36,169 nucleotides of DNA, from assembly GCA_900762125.1 (NCBI GenBank), contig CAAFFL010000188.1:1-36169 (forward strand), read 5' to 3'. This DNA comes from an uncultured Prevotella sp. Lineage in GTDB: Bacteria > Bacteroidota > Bacteroidia > Bacteroidales > Bacteroidaceae. Under the pieces are notes generated by a model that saw nothing but the letters and a program-made list of their open reading frames with translations, was not told the origin of the DNA and did not search any database. The position numbers were made by a program, and so were the translations under genes. Positions 7,439 through 14,978 of this stretch are shown here, piece after piece. How positions within the stretch are numbered: position 1 is the first letter of the stretch; each line of letters opens with the position of its first letter.

Positions 7439-8077
7439 CTAGCCTTCCTGCCCAGCCTCTGCCTCTGAGGTGATCTCATCGGCGCTGGCAGCCGCTTCCT
7501 CCGCCTTCACGAAACGCTTGCGGCACTGGTGGATCTTGATGGCGTTGATGAGGTCAACAGTGCCATAGACGATCATGCACCAGCCGATGATAATCAGTGG
7601 CGCGGCAGCCATCATGCTCGGTTTGACGAGGGCGAGCAGTCCGACGAGGAAGATGATGATGGGAAAGATCCACCAGACGATGCCGATGGCGGCATACTTC
7701 GCTGATGAAGCGAGGTTGAAGAACTGGTTCAGTGCGCCAAGGATGAGGATCGCCGCCAGGACATACATCAGTCCGTTGACGAAGGTGTTCGGCATCAGCG
7801 CGAGGATGGCACCGAGGATGATGCTGCCCACGCCGACAATGGGAAACGGTGGTGCCGAATGGGTGATCTTGTTGCCCTGTGCGTCATAGATGTCAATGTC
7901 GCTGCTGCTCCGCTTAGCGGAGAAGTAAGCGATGCAACTGATGACGCCCGAGACGAGGAACATGACACCGATGGCGATGGTGATCCAGGTCACCGTCTGC
8001 TCACCATATTCAACCAGCAGTGCACCGACGACGATGGCGCAGAGGGCGCGGAAGATGGAACTCTGAAAAACTTTCAT
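7439..8077 (-). CDS. DUF308 (HdeD-like) membrane protein
   Basis: 212 residues with about six hydrophobic segments in three pairs: residues 8-30, 33-52, 80-97, 104-120, 132-150 and 155-172. This fits the DUF308/HdeD repeat fold. A short polar loop (KRSSSDIDIYDAQG) sits between the first and second pairs, and the C-terminus is a charged cytosolic tail rich in Glu and Ala. HdeD in Escherichia coli is linked to acid resistance at high cell density; no role is established for Bacteroidetes homologues. Single gene, convergent with udk. A TAAGTTTG box (minus strand, 8122-8115) is its likely -7 element. Confidence 0.72.
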   Translation of the reverse strand: MKVFQSSIFRALCAIVVGALLVEYGEQTVTWITIAIGVMFLVSGVISCIAYFSAKRSSSDIDIYDAQGNKITHSAPPFPIVGVGSIILGAILALMPNTFVNGLMYVLAAILILGALNQFFNLASSAKYAAIGIVWWIFPIIIFLVGLLALVKPSMMAAAPLIIIGWCMIVYGTVDLINAIKIHQCRKRFVKAEEAAASADEITSEAEAGQEG

Positions 8078-8114
8078 ATCTTTTTTATCCTAGTTTCTCA
8101 CTATGATTTATTTG

Positions 8115-8122
8115 CAAACTTA
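8115..8122 (-). promoter_or_regulatory. -7 element TAAGTTTG for DUF308 gene
   Basis: Minus-strand match to TAnnTTTG, 38 nt upstream of the ATG at 8077. No clear -33 box. Confidence 0.5.
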
Positions 8123-8189
8123 GCAATAAATTCTGATATAATAGATGATGAAACAGAAAATCAACTAAAATCTCTTTCATTTCCAAAAA

Positions 8190-8463
8190 ATATTTCCAAT
8201 GTCTATGCCTCCGAGGTGGGCTATGCCTTCTCGCCCATGCGGTTCCGCTATCGTGCGCTGAACCAGAAGTATAACAGATCTACGACGGCACCACGACGAC
8301 GCAGTTCTACGTCTACAATGGCTACGGTCTGAACGGTGCAAAGTTCACCAGTGCCGACGAGCTGAAGGTTGGTCAGAAGGTGAAGATTGTGGGCACACTG
8401 GTGAACTACAAGGGTAACACGCCCGAGTACAATTACGGCAGCAAGATCCTTTCCATCGAATAA
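8190..8463 (+). pseudogene. Decayed gene: fragments of a secreted OB-fold-type protein
   Basis: Two coding-like pieces lie in different frames. The first (to about 8275) reads ASEVGYAFSPMRFRYRALNQ. The second (about 8277-8463, ending in TAA) reads IYDGTTTTQFYVYNGYG, then LKVGQKVKIVGTLVNYKG, and ends KILSIE. The second piece looks like the C-terminal OB-fold-like domain found at the end of large Prevotella secreted proteins. No start codon or signal sequence fits, and the frames do not join. I read this as the residue of one or two larger genes after deletion. The identity of the first piece is unknown. Confidence 0.6.
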
Positions 8464-8485
8464 TCAGAAAATTAAAGCTAAATAA

Positions 8486-8517
8486 TTTGGTCGGGTGCAG
8501 AATTCTTTGTAATTTTG
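8486..8517 (+). promoter_or_regulatory. Promoter of rpmE2 with overlapping dyad
   Basis: TTTG at 8486-8489, a 20-nt spacer, and TAATTTTG at 8510-8517: a textbook Bacteroidetes promoter. An inverted repeat GGGTGCA (8493-8499) / TGCACCC (8516-8522) lies across the spacer and the -7 box, a position suited to an operator. Confidence 0.8.
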
Positions 8518-8566
8518 CACCCGCTATTTATCTAGCGACATACATTTAATATAACATAACAACAAA

Positions 8567-8818
8567 ATGAAAAAAGGTATTCATCCCGAAAACTATCGCC
8601 CCGTCGTGTTCAAGGACATGTCCAACGGCGATATGTTCCTTTCTCGTTCTACCTGCAAGACAACAGACACAGTAGAATTTGAAGGCGAAACTTACCCAGT
8701 GGTAAAAGTCGAAATCTCCAGCAGCTCGCACCCGTTCTACACTGGCAAGAGCAAGCTTGTTGATACTGCAGGTCGCGTAGACCGCTTCATGAACCGTTAC
8801 GGTAAGCTGAAGAAGTAA
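8567..8818 (+). CDS. rpmE2: 50S ribosomal protein L31 type B
   Basis: 83 residues, the usual type B length. It begins KKGIHPENYRPVVFKDMSNG and carries the SSSHPFYTGK and RFMNRYGKLKK segments of L31. The zinc-binding cysteine pairs of type A L31 are absent; only one Cys is present, in STCKTTD. In many bacteria this zinc-free form is the paralogue used under zinc limitation, but Bacteroidetes often carry it as the only L31, so zinc control should not be assumed. A clear promoter precedes it and a strong terminator follows, so it is monocistronic. Confidence 0.95.
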   Translation: MKKGIHPENYRPVVFKDMSNGDMFLSRSTCKTTDTVEFEGETYPVVKVEISSSSHPFYTGKSKLVDTAGRVDRFMNRYGKLKK

Positions 8819-8856
8819 TACTCGACGATATACAAGTCACTGTAAAAAGACATTCT

Positions 8857-8907
8857 GAAAGCGCGGTCGGACGTAGTTGCATATGCGTCTTGCCGCGCTT
8901 TCTTTTT
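8857..8907 (+). terminator. Terminator of rpmE2
   Basis: Ten-bp stem GAAAGCGCGG / CCGCGCTTTC with an inner GACG/CGTC pairing, followed by a run of five T. It lies just upstream of the nuclease gene at 8921. Confidence 0.85.
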
Positions 8908-8920
8908 CCCACCATTACCC

Positions 8921-9850
8921 ATGAAACGCTATACCATCTTTCTCTTCACCCTCCTCGCCGTCCTCGCCGGCTGCAGCAGTGACGACGACGACAACGGCGG
9001 CAGCAGCCAGAACGCCAACAGCAACGCCAACCCCGCCATCGAGGCCGCCTACACACGTCTGGAGATGCCGCACGTCAAGGACGGCTCACGCATTCTCATC
9101 CATACCTTCTCCAGCAGCCAGTACGGCTTCTCGAACACGGTGAACTACATCACCGAATGGGACGACCAACTCGGCGCACAGCGCTGGAGCGCCTACGTCA
9201 TGGACAAGACGATGATGCAGAGCCACACCAAGCGCTACGAGTCGTCCAGCAACCAGTATCCCTTCGACCCGCTGCTTCCCGAGGCGGTGTCGCCCGCAAA
9301 GGACTACTACTGGCGCTCGGGCTACGATCACGGACACATCTGTCCGTCCGCAGACCGCCTCTGCACCCGTGAGGCGAACATCCAGACGTTCTACCTGACG
9401 AACATGCAGCCCCAGATCCATGCCTTCAACGCCGGCGTGTGGGAGGAGATGGAGACGAAGGTGCGCAACCTCGCCAAGCAGAACGACTACACCTGGTGCG
9501 ACGAACTCTACGTCTGCAAGGGTGGCACCATCGACGGCGGTAGCTATGGCGGGAAGAACAAAGTCTACAAGACCATCTCCGGTGTCCTCCCTGTGCCACG
9601 CTACTTCTTCATGGCGCTGCTCCGCGAGAAGACGGGCACCGATGGCCAGAAGCACTACAACGCCATGGCATTCTGGATCGACCAGACCGTCAGCAGATAC
9701 TACACGATGGAGGACCTCAGCCAGTTTGCCATCACCATCGACGAACTGGAATACCGCACGGGCATCGACTTCTTCTGCAACCTCCCCGACGACATCGAGA
9801 ACAAGGTGGAGGCAACGGCCGTCAGCCCCGCGCTGTGGGGGTTGCAATAA
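8921..9850 (+). CDS. DNA/RNA non-specific endonuclease, surface lipoprotein
   Basis: 309 residues. Lipobox LAGC with the lipid cysteine near residue 18, followed by SSDDDDN, an acidic run like the Bacteroidetes lipoprotein export signal that sends lipoproteins to the cell surface. The nuclease motif is YDHGHICPSADR with DHGH at 136-139; families of this beta-beta-alpha-metal type usually have DRGH, so Arg is replaced by His at residue 137. It is followed by FYLTNMQPQIHAFNAGVWEEME, whose Asn and Glu bind the metal. It would cut extracellular DNA and RNA for nutrition or competition. It is convergent with the lipoprotein pair, with a REP-like hairpin between. Confidence 0.88.
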   Translation: MKRYTIFLFTLLAVLAGCSSDDDDNGGSSQNANSNANPAIEAAYTRLEMPHVKDGSRILIHTFSSSQYGFSNTVNYITEWDDQLGAQRWSAYVMDKTMMQSHTKRYESSSNQYPFDPLLPEAVSPAKDYYWRSGYDHGHICPSADRLCTREANIQTFYLTNMQPQIHAFNAGVWEEMETKVRNLAKQNDYTWCDELYVCKGGTIDGGSYGGKNKVYKTISGVLPVPRYFFMALLREKTGTDGQKHYNAMAFWIDQTVSRYYTMEDLSQFAITIDELEYRTGIDFFCNLPDDIENKVEATAVSPALWGLQ

Positions 9851-9858
9851 AAGCAGAT

Positions 9859-9896
9859 ATCCCTTCCAAGCCCTCCCGAAGGGAGGGCGGGCTTGG
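9859..9896. repeat. REP-like hairpin, copy B, acting as terminator
   Basis: CCAAGCCCTCCC-GAA-GGGAGGG, then GCTTGG: a compound hairpin between convergent genes, followed on the + strand by GTAGAATTTTTATTT. It probably ends transcription of the nuclease gene. Nearly the same sequence occurs reversed at 35224-35251. Confidence 0.75.
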
Positions 9897-9905
9897 GTAG
9901 AATTT

Positions 9906-10568
9906 TTATTTCATCACAAACATGATCTTCTTCACCTGCTTCTTCTGTGGCATAGTCTTGCCGGCTCTTGTGGCAGCCTTGGCATTATAGCCACTCTCCT
10001 GGAAGCGGTCGAACCAGAAGTCGTCGACCTCATAGCCATCACTCGACCATAGATAGCCCGTGAACGTGCGGTCGCTGAGGTTCAGGTCGTCGTAGGCGAT
10101 GCGCATGACGTAGTCGTAGTTCTGTCCGTAGCTGGTCGTCTCCTTATACGTCAGGTAGATGCTGCCGTCGGTGGTGTCGATGTACCACGTGAAGTTGCGC
10201 GTCATGTCCGGCTGTGTGGCGCCCTGAAGGAAGTCGTACTGCGTACCCGTTCCGCTGACGCTCTGGTCGTTATACTGCTGGAACTCGATGTCCGTCGAGT
10301 AGTAGATGCTGTCGATGGCCACGCCCTGGTCGTCGAGCTCATAGGCCATCATGTCGCCGCGCCACTGTCCGGCGAGCGTCTGTGCCATGGCGACATAGAA
10401 GTCCTGCTCCGTGCCCTGTCCCTCGTCGCCGCGGTAGTCGTTGTCACCACCCCAGTAGTAGTCGTCGTCATACCAGTCGTACCAATAGTCGTCATCGCCG
10501 CAGCTTGTCAGCGAGAAGGTCACCACCATCGCGATGGCCATCGTCATCATTGTATATATCCGTTTCAT
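9906..10568 (-). CDS. Hypothetical lipoprotein, Asp/Tyr-rich
   Basis: 220 residues. The signal ends SLTSC, with the lipid cysteine near residue 23. Directly after come GDDDYWYDWYDDDYYWGGD-type residues, a strongly acidic and aromatic linker that also fits a surface-export signal. From about residue 55 a domain starts with TLAGQWRGDMMAYEL, a pattern seen in lipocalin-like small lipoproteins, followed by beta-strand-like runs. The basic C-terminus (QKKQVKKIMF) is unusual for this class. It is 20 nt downstream of a similar lipoprotein gene and looks like a diverged paralogue in one operon. The function is unknown. Confidence 0.6.
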   Translation of the reverse strand: MKRIYTMMTMAIAMVVTFSLTSCGDDDYWYDWYDDDYYWGGDNDYRGDEGQGTEQDFYVAMAQTLAGQWRGDMMAYELDDQGVAIDSIYYSTDIEFQQYNDQSVSGTGTQYDFLQGATQPDMTRNFTWYIDTTDGSIYLTYKETTSYGQNYDYVMRIAYDDLNLSDRTFTGYLWSSDGYEVDDFWFDRFQESGYNAKAATRAGKTMPQKKQVKKIMFVMK

Positions 10569-10588
10569 GGTCGTATCCTTTCCTTGTT

Positions 10589-11170
10589 TTATTTATCGTT
10601 CGTTCTGAAGAATCTCTTCGGCTGCTCCACGCTGTCCTTCGAGGCACGTGTGGTGATGCTGCCCTGCTTGGCGTAGCCGTAGTAGTCCCAGCCGTCGTAC
10701 CAGCCGTCGTCGCCATACCAGTAGTAGCTGCCCCAGTTAGGTGAGGACGTGTGCTTCAGCGAGAAGTCCACGCGGGTGTTACCGTAGTAGATAGCGCCAT
10801 CGAAGAAGCCGTCGCTGAGCCTGTAGTCGTAGATCACCACGTCACTGTTCTCCTCGTAGAAGTGGACGTAGAGCGCTCCTTCGCGCACGGTCCAGGTGAT
10901 GTGGTTGGCGATGTACTTCCACGGCGCACCGCTATAGTAATCGATCCAGTAGCCGGCGCCTGAGGAGTAGCTGTAAGGATCACGCAGGAAGCAGATCTCG
11001 GAGTAGGTCGCGTCATAGGTGCGGCCATTGTAGCTCTCACTGACATACATGTTGCCCTCCCATGTGCCTTCGAGGGTGTACGCGATATCATCATCTTCGT
11101 CGCAACTGGTGAAGCTCAGGGTGAGCATGGCCACCAGCGTCATCATCATGAGTGTAGAAATCTTTTTCAT
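10589..11170 (-). CDS. Hypothetical lipoprotein, paralogue of its neighbour
   Basis: 193 residues. Lipobox LSFTSC with the lipid cysteine near residue 23, then DEDDD, an acidic surface-export-like run. The domain opens with LEGTWEGNMYV, parallel to the LAGQWRGDMMA opening of the next gene, and both carry many Tyr, Trp and Asp residues. First gene of a two-gene minus-strand operon, with a clear promoter (TACTTTTG at 11207-11200) and an upstream TAGGGA direct-repeat motif. The function is unknown. Co-expression with its paralogue suggests linked roles at the cell surface. Confidence 0.6.
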   Translation of the reverse strand: MKKISTLMMMTLVAMLTLSFTSCDEDDDIAYTLEGTWEGNMYVSESYNGRTYDATYSEICFLRDPYSYSSGAGYWIDYYSGAPWKYIANHITWTVREGALYVHFYEENSDVVIYDYRLSDGFFDGAIYYGNTRVDFSLKHTSSPNWGSYYWYGDDGWYDGWDYYGYAKQGSITTRASKDSVEQPKRFFRTNDK

Positions 11171-11199
11171 AATCGTAACGTTTTAATTGTTTTCTGCTG

Positions 11200-11230
11200 C
11201 AAAAGTAAGCAAAAGCCATCGTCGGTGCAA
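11200..11230 (-). promoter_or_regulatory. Promoter of lipoprotein operon
   Basis: On the minus strand, TTG at 11230-11228, a 20-nt spacer, and TACTTTTG at 11207-11200, 30 nt before the ATG at 11170. Confidence 0.7.
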
Positions 11231-11250
11231 GGAGAAAATGGATATTCTTC

Positions 11251-11290
11251 GGTAGGGAATCCCTATCGCTCAGGGGAGAATCCCTAAATA
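11251..11290 (-). promoter_or_regulatory. TAGGGA direct-repeat motif, copy 2
   Basis: Reading on the minus strand, TAGGGA at 11286-11281 and again at 11265-11260, exactly 21 bp apart, with CCCCT between and ACCGA after. By eye 14 of the 21 bases of the repeat unit equal copy 1 at 3074-3104. It lies upstream of the -33 box of the lipoprotein operon. It also lies 35-70 bp from the divergent glutathione peroxidase promoter, so it could affect either. Confidence 0.5.
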
Positions 11291-11323
11291 ACTTTAATTC
11301 TATCTTTTTTCACTGCCTCGGCA

Positions 11324-11355
11324 TTGTTTTCGTTCCAACATTTTTTGTACTTTTG
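11324..11355 (+). promoter_or_regulatory. Promoter of gpx-trxB
   Basis: TTG at 11324-11326, a 21-nt spacer and TACTTTTG at 11348-11355, 62 nt before the ATG at 11417. Divergent from the lipoprotein operon promoter. Confidence 0.7.
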
Positions 11356-11416
11356 CACATATAACTATATTCACGGAAACAACAATTTCAAACCAAAGAA
11401 TAGAAAGAACAAGAAA

Positions 11417-11971
11417 ATGAGAACTGTTTACGAATTCACGGTTAAGGACCGTAAGGGTCACGACGTATCGCTCAAGGAGTATGCCAACGAGGTGCTCCTC
11501 ATTGTAAACACTGCCACAAAGTGTGGTTTCACTCCTACTTATACCGAGCTGGAGAACCTCTACAAGAAGCACCATGCTGAGGGCTTCGAGATTCTCGACT
11601 TCCCCTGCAACCAGTTTGGCCAGCAGGCGCCCGGCATCGACGAGTCGATCCATGAGTTCTGCAAACTCAACTATGGCACGGAGTTCCCACAGTTCAAGAA
11701 GCTCAAGGTCAATGGCGACGATGCCGACCCGCTGTTCAAGTTCCTCAAGGAGCAGAAGGGCTTCGCTGGTTTCGATATGACCAACAAGATTGCCCCGATC
11801 CTCGTGGAGATGTTCGACAAGGCTGACCCCACATGGCGCGAGACACCCGACATCAAGTGGAACTTCACCAAGTTCCTCATCAACAAGAAGGGACAGGTCA
11901 TCGCTCGCTTCGAGCCCACGGAGAAGATTGAGAATGTAGAGGCAGAGATCGTGAAACTTTTAGCCGAATAA
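11417..11971 (+). CDS. Glutathione peroxidase family, probably thioredoxin-dependent
   Basis: 184 residues from the ATG at 11417; the in-frame ATG at 11324 would lie in the promoter. Peroxidatic Cys36 sits in NTATKCGFT, the FPCNQFG motif (Gln66) follows, and Trp and Asn occur in WNFTKF. The protein has Cys rather than selenocysteine, and Cys82 (EFCKLNYG) stands where the resolving cysteine of thioredoxin-using GPx enzymes is found. It is coupled to thioredoxin reductase: its TAA overlaps the next ATG in TAATG. It reduces hydrogen peroxide and lipid hydroperoxides in the cytosol. The call is firm; the thioredoxin preference is inference from Cys82 and context. Confidence 0.93.
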   Translation: MRTVYEFTVKDRKGHDVSLKEYANEVLLIVNTATKCGFTPTYTELENLYKKHHAEGFEILDFPCNQFGQQAPGIDESIHEFCKLNYGTEFPQFKKLKVNGDDADPLFKFLKEQKGFAGFDMTNKIAPILVEMFDKADPTWRETPDIKWNFTKFLINKKGQVIARFEPTEKIENVEAEIVKLLAE

Positions 11972-12903
11972 TGGAACATACAAAATGCTTAATCATCGGC
12001 AGCGGACCCGCAGGGTACACCGCCGCCATCTATGCCGGACGAGCTAACCTCTCGCCCGTGGAATACTGTGGCCTGCAGCCCGGCGGACAGCTCACGCAGA
12101 CCACCATCGTGGAGAACTTCCCTGGCTACCCCGAAGGCGTTGACGCCAACCAGATGATGATGGACCTCCGCCAGCAGGCTGAGCGCTTCGGCGCTGACAT
12201 CCGCGACGGCATCATCACCGACGTGGACTTCTCGAAGAAGCCTTACGTCGTCACCACCGACCGTGGCGACCAGCTGGAGGCCGACACGATCATCATCGCC
12301 ACCGGTGCCTCAGCGAAGTATCTCGGACTGGACGATGAGAAGAAATACAACGGCCAGGGCGTCTCCGCCTGTGCTACCTGCGACGGATTCTTCTATCGCA
12401 AGAAGGTCGTCGCCGTCGTCGGCGGTGGCGACACTGCCTGCGAGGAGGCCACCTATCTCGCCGGACTCTGCTCGAAGGTCTACATGATCGTGCGCAAGCC
12501 CTACCTCCGTGCCTCGGACATCATGCAGCACCGCGTGAAGGAGAACCCGAAGATCGAGATCCTCTTCGAGACGAACACACTCGGCCTCTATGGCGACAAC
12601 GGCGTGGAGGGCACCCACGTGGTCTTCCGCAAAGGTGAGGCCGACGAGCGTCGCTACGACCTGCCCATCGACGGTTTCTTCCTTGCCATCGGCCACAAGC
12701 CGAACACGGACATCTTCCGCGGAAAGCTCGACATGGACGAGACAGGATATCTCGTGACCGTTCCCGGCACACCGCGCACGAACGTCGAAGGTGTCTTTGC
12801 TGCCGGCGACTGTGCCGATCCCCACTACCGTCAGGCCATCGTCGCCGCAGGCTCCGGCTGCCAGGCCGCCCTCGAGGCAGAACGCTACCTCTCGGCTATG
12901 TAA
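11971..12903 (+). CDS. trxB: Thioredoxin-disulfide reductase
   Basis: 310 residues, typical length. The FAD-binding GSGPAGYTAAIYAGR is at residues 10-24, redox CATC at about 134-137 within SACATCDGF, the NADPH-binding GGGDTACEEA follows, and a C-terminal FAAGDCADP closes the FAD site. It moves electrons from NADPH to thioredoxin. It overlaps the upstream peroxidase gene by one base, so the two are likely translated together as a peroxide-detoxifying unit. A terminator follows at 12952. This is the low-molecular-weight bacterial form. Confidence 0.97.
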   Translation: MEHTKCLIIGSGPAGYTAAIYAGRANLSPVEYCGLQPGGQLTQTTIVENFPGYPEGVDANQMMMDLRQQAERFGADIRDGIITDVDFSKKPYVVTTDRGDQLEADTIIIATGASAKYLGLDDEKKYNGQGVSACATCDGFFYRKKVVAVVGGGDTACEEATYLAGLCSKVYMIVRKPYLRASDIMQHRVKENPKIEILFETNTLGLYGDNGVEGTHVVFRKGEADERRYDLPIDGFFLAIGHKPNTDIFRGKLDMDETGYLVTVPGTPRTNVEGVFAAGDCADPHYRQAIVAAGSGCQAALEAERYLSAM

Positions 12904-12951
12904 GCAACACTTCTTTATCGGCAACAGAAAAGAACAGAAGGAAACAGAAAC

Positions 12952-12991
12952 AACCGTTGTAAGTGTATCAGTTACTTGCAGCGGTTTTTTT
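12952..12991 (+). terminator. Terminator of gpx-trxB
   Basis: Stem AACCGTTGTAAGT / ACTTGCAGCGGTT with G-T pairs, followed by a seven-T run. Confidence 0.85.
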
Positions 12992-13074
12992 GTCTATTAG
13001 AATTGAATATTTGGCTTTAGTGCTTGCACGTTTGGGATTTTTTTCTTAATATTGCAGCATTAAAATGTATTACT

Positions 13075-13311
13075 ATGGTATCATTAACTATTGAAGTACC
13101 CAACAATGACTTCAGTTTTGTCAAGAAACTGATTAGCAAGATGGGATGGAAATCAACGGAAATCAAGAAGCCGACAAGACTCTATGATCCAGAGAGCCAT
13201 GCATATCTTAATGACGAGGCAATGGAAGCTATACGTTCTTTAGAAGATGGTTCAGATACTATCTATACCGCCAATAGCGTCGACGACCTCATTAAGCAAA
13301 TACAAGCATAA
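13075..13311 (+). CDS. Antitoxin of YafQ-type module
   Basis: 78 residues from the ATG at 13075, chosen over 13024 because MVSLTIEVPNNDFSFVKKLISKMGW is the usual opening of this small Bacteroidetes antitoxin group (beta strand, then helix). The middle is polar, and the C-terminus (SVDDLIKQIQA) is likely the toxin-wrapping helix. It lies 6 nt upstream of the toxin gene. Antitoxins of RelB/DinJ type neutralise the toxin and repress their own operon; that is family knowledge and was not seen here. The AT-rich composition contrasts with the GC-rich genes on both sides and suggests arrival by transfer. Confidence 0.75.
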   Translation: MVSLTIEVPNNDFSFVKKLISKMGWKSTEIKKPTRLYDPESHAYLNDEAMEAIRSLEDGSDTIYTANSVDDLIKQIQA

Positions 13312-13317
13312 TACGCT

Positions 13318-13590
13318 ATGTACAATATTAAGTATACTGGCCATTTCAAGAAATCACTGAAACGTTGCATCAAACGAGGCTATCATATTGAGGATTTCCG
13401 AACTGTTTATAATTTGTTAGAAGCCACAGGGAAACTTCCTGCCGAATTTCGTCCTCACATTCTTAGCGGTGATTATGATGGCTACTGGGAATGTCATATC
13501 AATTCTGATTGGCTACTCATCTGGTGGCAGAATGATAAAGATCTTATACTGACCTTCTCATACACTGGTACGCATAGTGATTTATATTAA
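13318..13590 (+). CDS. YafQ/RelE-type mRNA interferase toxin
   Basis: 90 residues. The C-terminal TGTHSDL motif and the HILSGDYDGYWECHI stretch identify the YafQ branch of RelE-like toxins. Residues His47, His60, Asp64-Trp65 and His86 align by position with the catalytic His50, His63, Asp67-Trp68 and His87 of Escherichia coli YafQ, so the toxin looks intact. YafQ cuts mRNA in the ribosomal A site. It is paired with the small antitoxin gene 6 nt upstream. The module sits between trxB and trpB2. Confidence 0.9.
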   Translation: MYNIKYTGHFKKSLKRCIKRGYHIEDFRTVYNLLEATGKLPAEFRPHILSGDYDGYWECHINSDWLLIWWQNDKDLILTFSYTGTHSDLY

Positions 13591-13616
13591 TAATGTAGAT
13601 TAAAGAACAACATATT

Positions 13617-14978
13617 ATGAGACAGAAGAAGTTTTTATTGCAAGAGAGCGACATCCCTCGCCAGTGGTACAACATCCAGGCGGAGATGCCCAACAAACCA
13701 TTGCCACCCCTGAACCCCGCCACCCACGAGCCGCTCCACGCCGAGGACCTGGCACACATCTTTAATATGGAGTGCTCCAAGCAGGAGCTCGACCAGGAGC
13801 ATGCGTGGATCGACATCCCCGAGGAGGTGCTCGACAAGTACACCTACTACCGTGCCACCCCGCTCGTCCGTGCCTATGGCATGGAGAAAGCGCTAGGCAC
13901 GAAGGCGCACATCTACTTCAAGAATGAGTCGACGAACCCACTCGGATCGCACAAGATCAACTCTGCCCTGCCGCAGTGCTACTACTGCAAGCAGGAGGGT
14001 GACACGAACGTCACCACCGAGACTGGTGCCGGACAGTGGGGCGCAGCCCTCTCCTACGCCGCGAAGCTCTACGGTCTGGAGGCTGCCGTCTATCAGGTGA
14101 AGATCACCATGAAGCAGAAGCCCTACCGCTCGATGATCATGCGCACCTTCGGAGCCACCGTTGAGGGCTCGCCATCGATGTCCACCCGCGCCGGAAAGGA
14201 CATCATCACCGCCGACCCGCAGCATCCCGGCTCTCTCGGCACGGCCATCTCTGAGGCCATCGAGCTCGCCACGACGACGCCCGGCTGTAAGTATACGCTC
14301 GGCTCCGTGCTCAACCACGTAGCCCTCCACCAGACCGTCATCGGACTGGAGGCAGAGAAGCAGATGGAGATGGCAGGCGAGTATCCCGACAAGGTCATCG
14401 CCTGCTTCGGTGGCGGTAGCAACTTCGGTGGCATCGCCTTCCCGTTCATGCGTCACATCTTCGACGGCACGCACCCTGGCACAGAGTTCATCGCCGCAGA
14501 GCCAGCGAGCTGTCCGAAGCTCACCCGCGGAAAGTTTGAGTACGACTTCGGCGACGAGGCTGGCTATACGCCACTGCTGCCGATGTACACCCTCGGGCAC
14601 GACTTCAAGCCGTCGAACATCCACGCCGGTGGTCTGCGCTACCATGGCGCTGGCGTGATCATCTCCCAGCTCATCAAGGACGGCCTGATGCACGGCGTCG
14701 ACATCCCGCAGCTGGAGACATTCGCCGCCGGCATGCTCTTTGCACAGAGCGAGGGCATCATCCCTGCACCGGAGAGCACGCACGCCATCGCCGCCGTCAT
14801 CCGTGAGGTGAAGAAGGCGAACCTCGAGGGCAAGGCGCCCGTCATCCTCTTCAACCTCTCCGGCCACGGCCTCATCGACATGCCGTCGTACGATGCCTAC
14901 ATCAACGGCGACCTGCAGAACTACACCGTCACCGACGAGGAGATTGCCCGCAACCTGGAGAAGGTGCCGAAAGTTTAG
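13617..14978 (+). CDS. TrpB2-like tryptophan synthase beta chain
   Basis: 453 residues, longer than TrpB1 (about 400) and typical of TrpB2. The PLP lysine is in NPLGSHKINSA (near residue 113), the phosphate-binding GGGSNFGG is near 265-272, and ETGAGQWG replaces the TrpB1 counterpart. The N-terminal extension (DIPRQWYNIQAEMP and PLPPLNPATHEP) is diagnostic of TrpB2. It makes tryptophan from indole and serine, often without TrpA. No other trp gene is near, so a role in indole salvage is plausible. The stop codon abuts a heptanucleotide repeat tract, then a terminator. Confidence 0.93.
   Translation: MRQKKFLLQESDIPRQWYNIQAEMPNKPLPPLNPATHEPLHAEDLAHIFNMECSKQELDQEHAWIDIPEEVLDKYTYYRATPLVRAYGMEKALGTKAHIYFKNESTNPLGSHKINSALPQCYYCKQEGDTNVTTETGAGQWGAALSYAAKLYGLEAAVYQVKITMKQKPYRSMIMRTFGATVEGSPSMSTRAGKDIITADPQHPGSLGTAISEAIELATTTPGCKYTLGSVLNHVALHQTVIGLEAEKQMEMAGEYPDKVIACFGGGSNFGGIAFPFMRHIFDGTHPGTEFIAAEPASCPKLTRGKFEYDFGDEAGYTPLLPMYTLGHDFKPSNIHAGGLRYHGAGVIISQLIKDGLMHGVDIPQLETFAAGMLFAQSEGIIPAPESTHAIAAVIREVKKANLEGKAPVILFNLSGHGLIDMPSYDAYINGDLQNYTVTDEEIARNLEKVPKV

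Noticed and set aside
7859..8332. 157-codon plus-strand frame across the DUF308 start and the fossil region
   Set aside because: Its first part is antisense to the DUF308 gene; only the end overlaps coding-like remnants.
13893..14867. 324-codon minus-strand frame
   Set aside because: Antisense to trpB2; composition is what a shadow frame gives.
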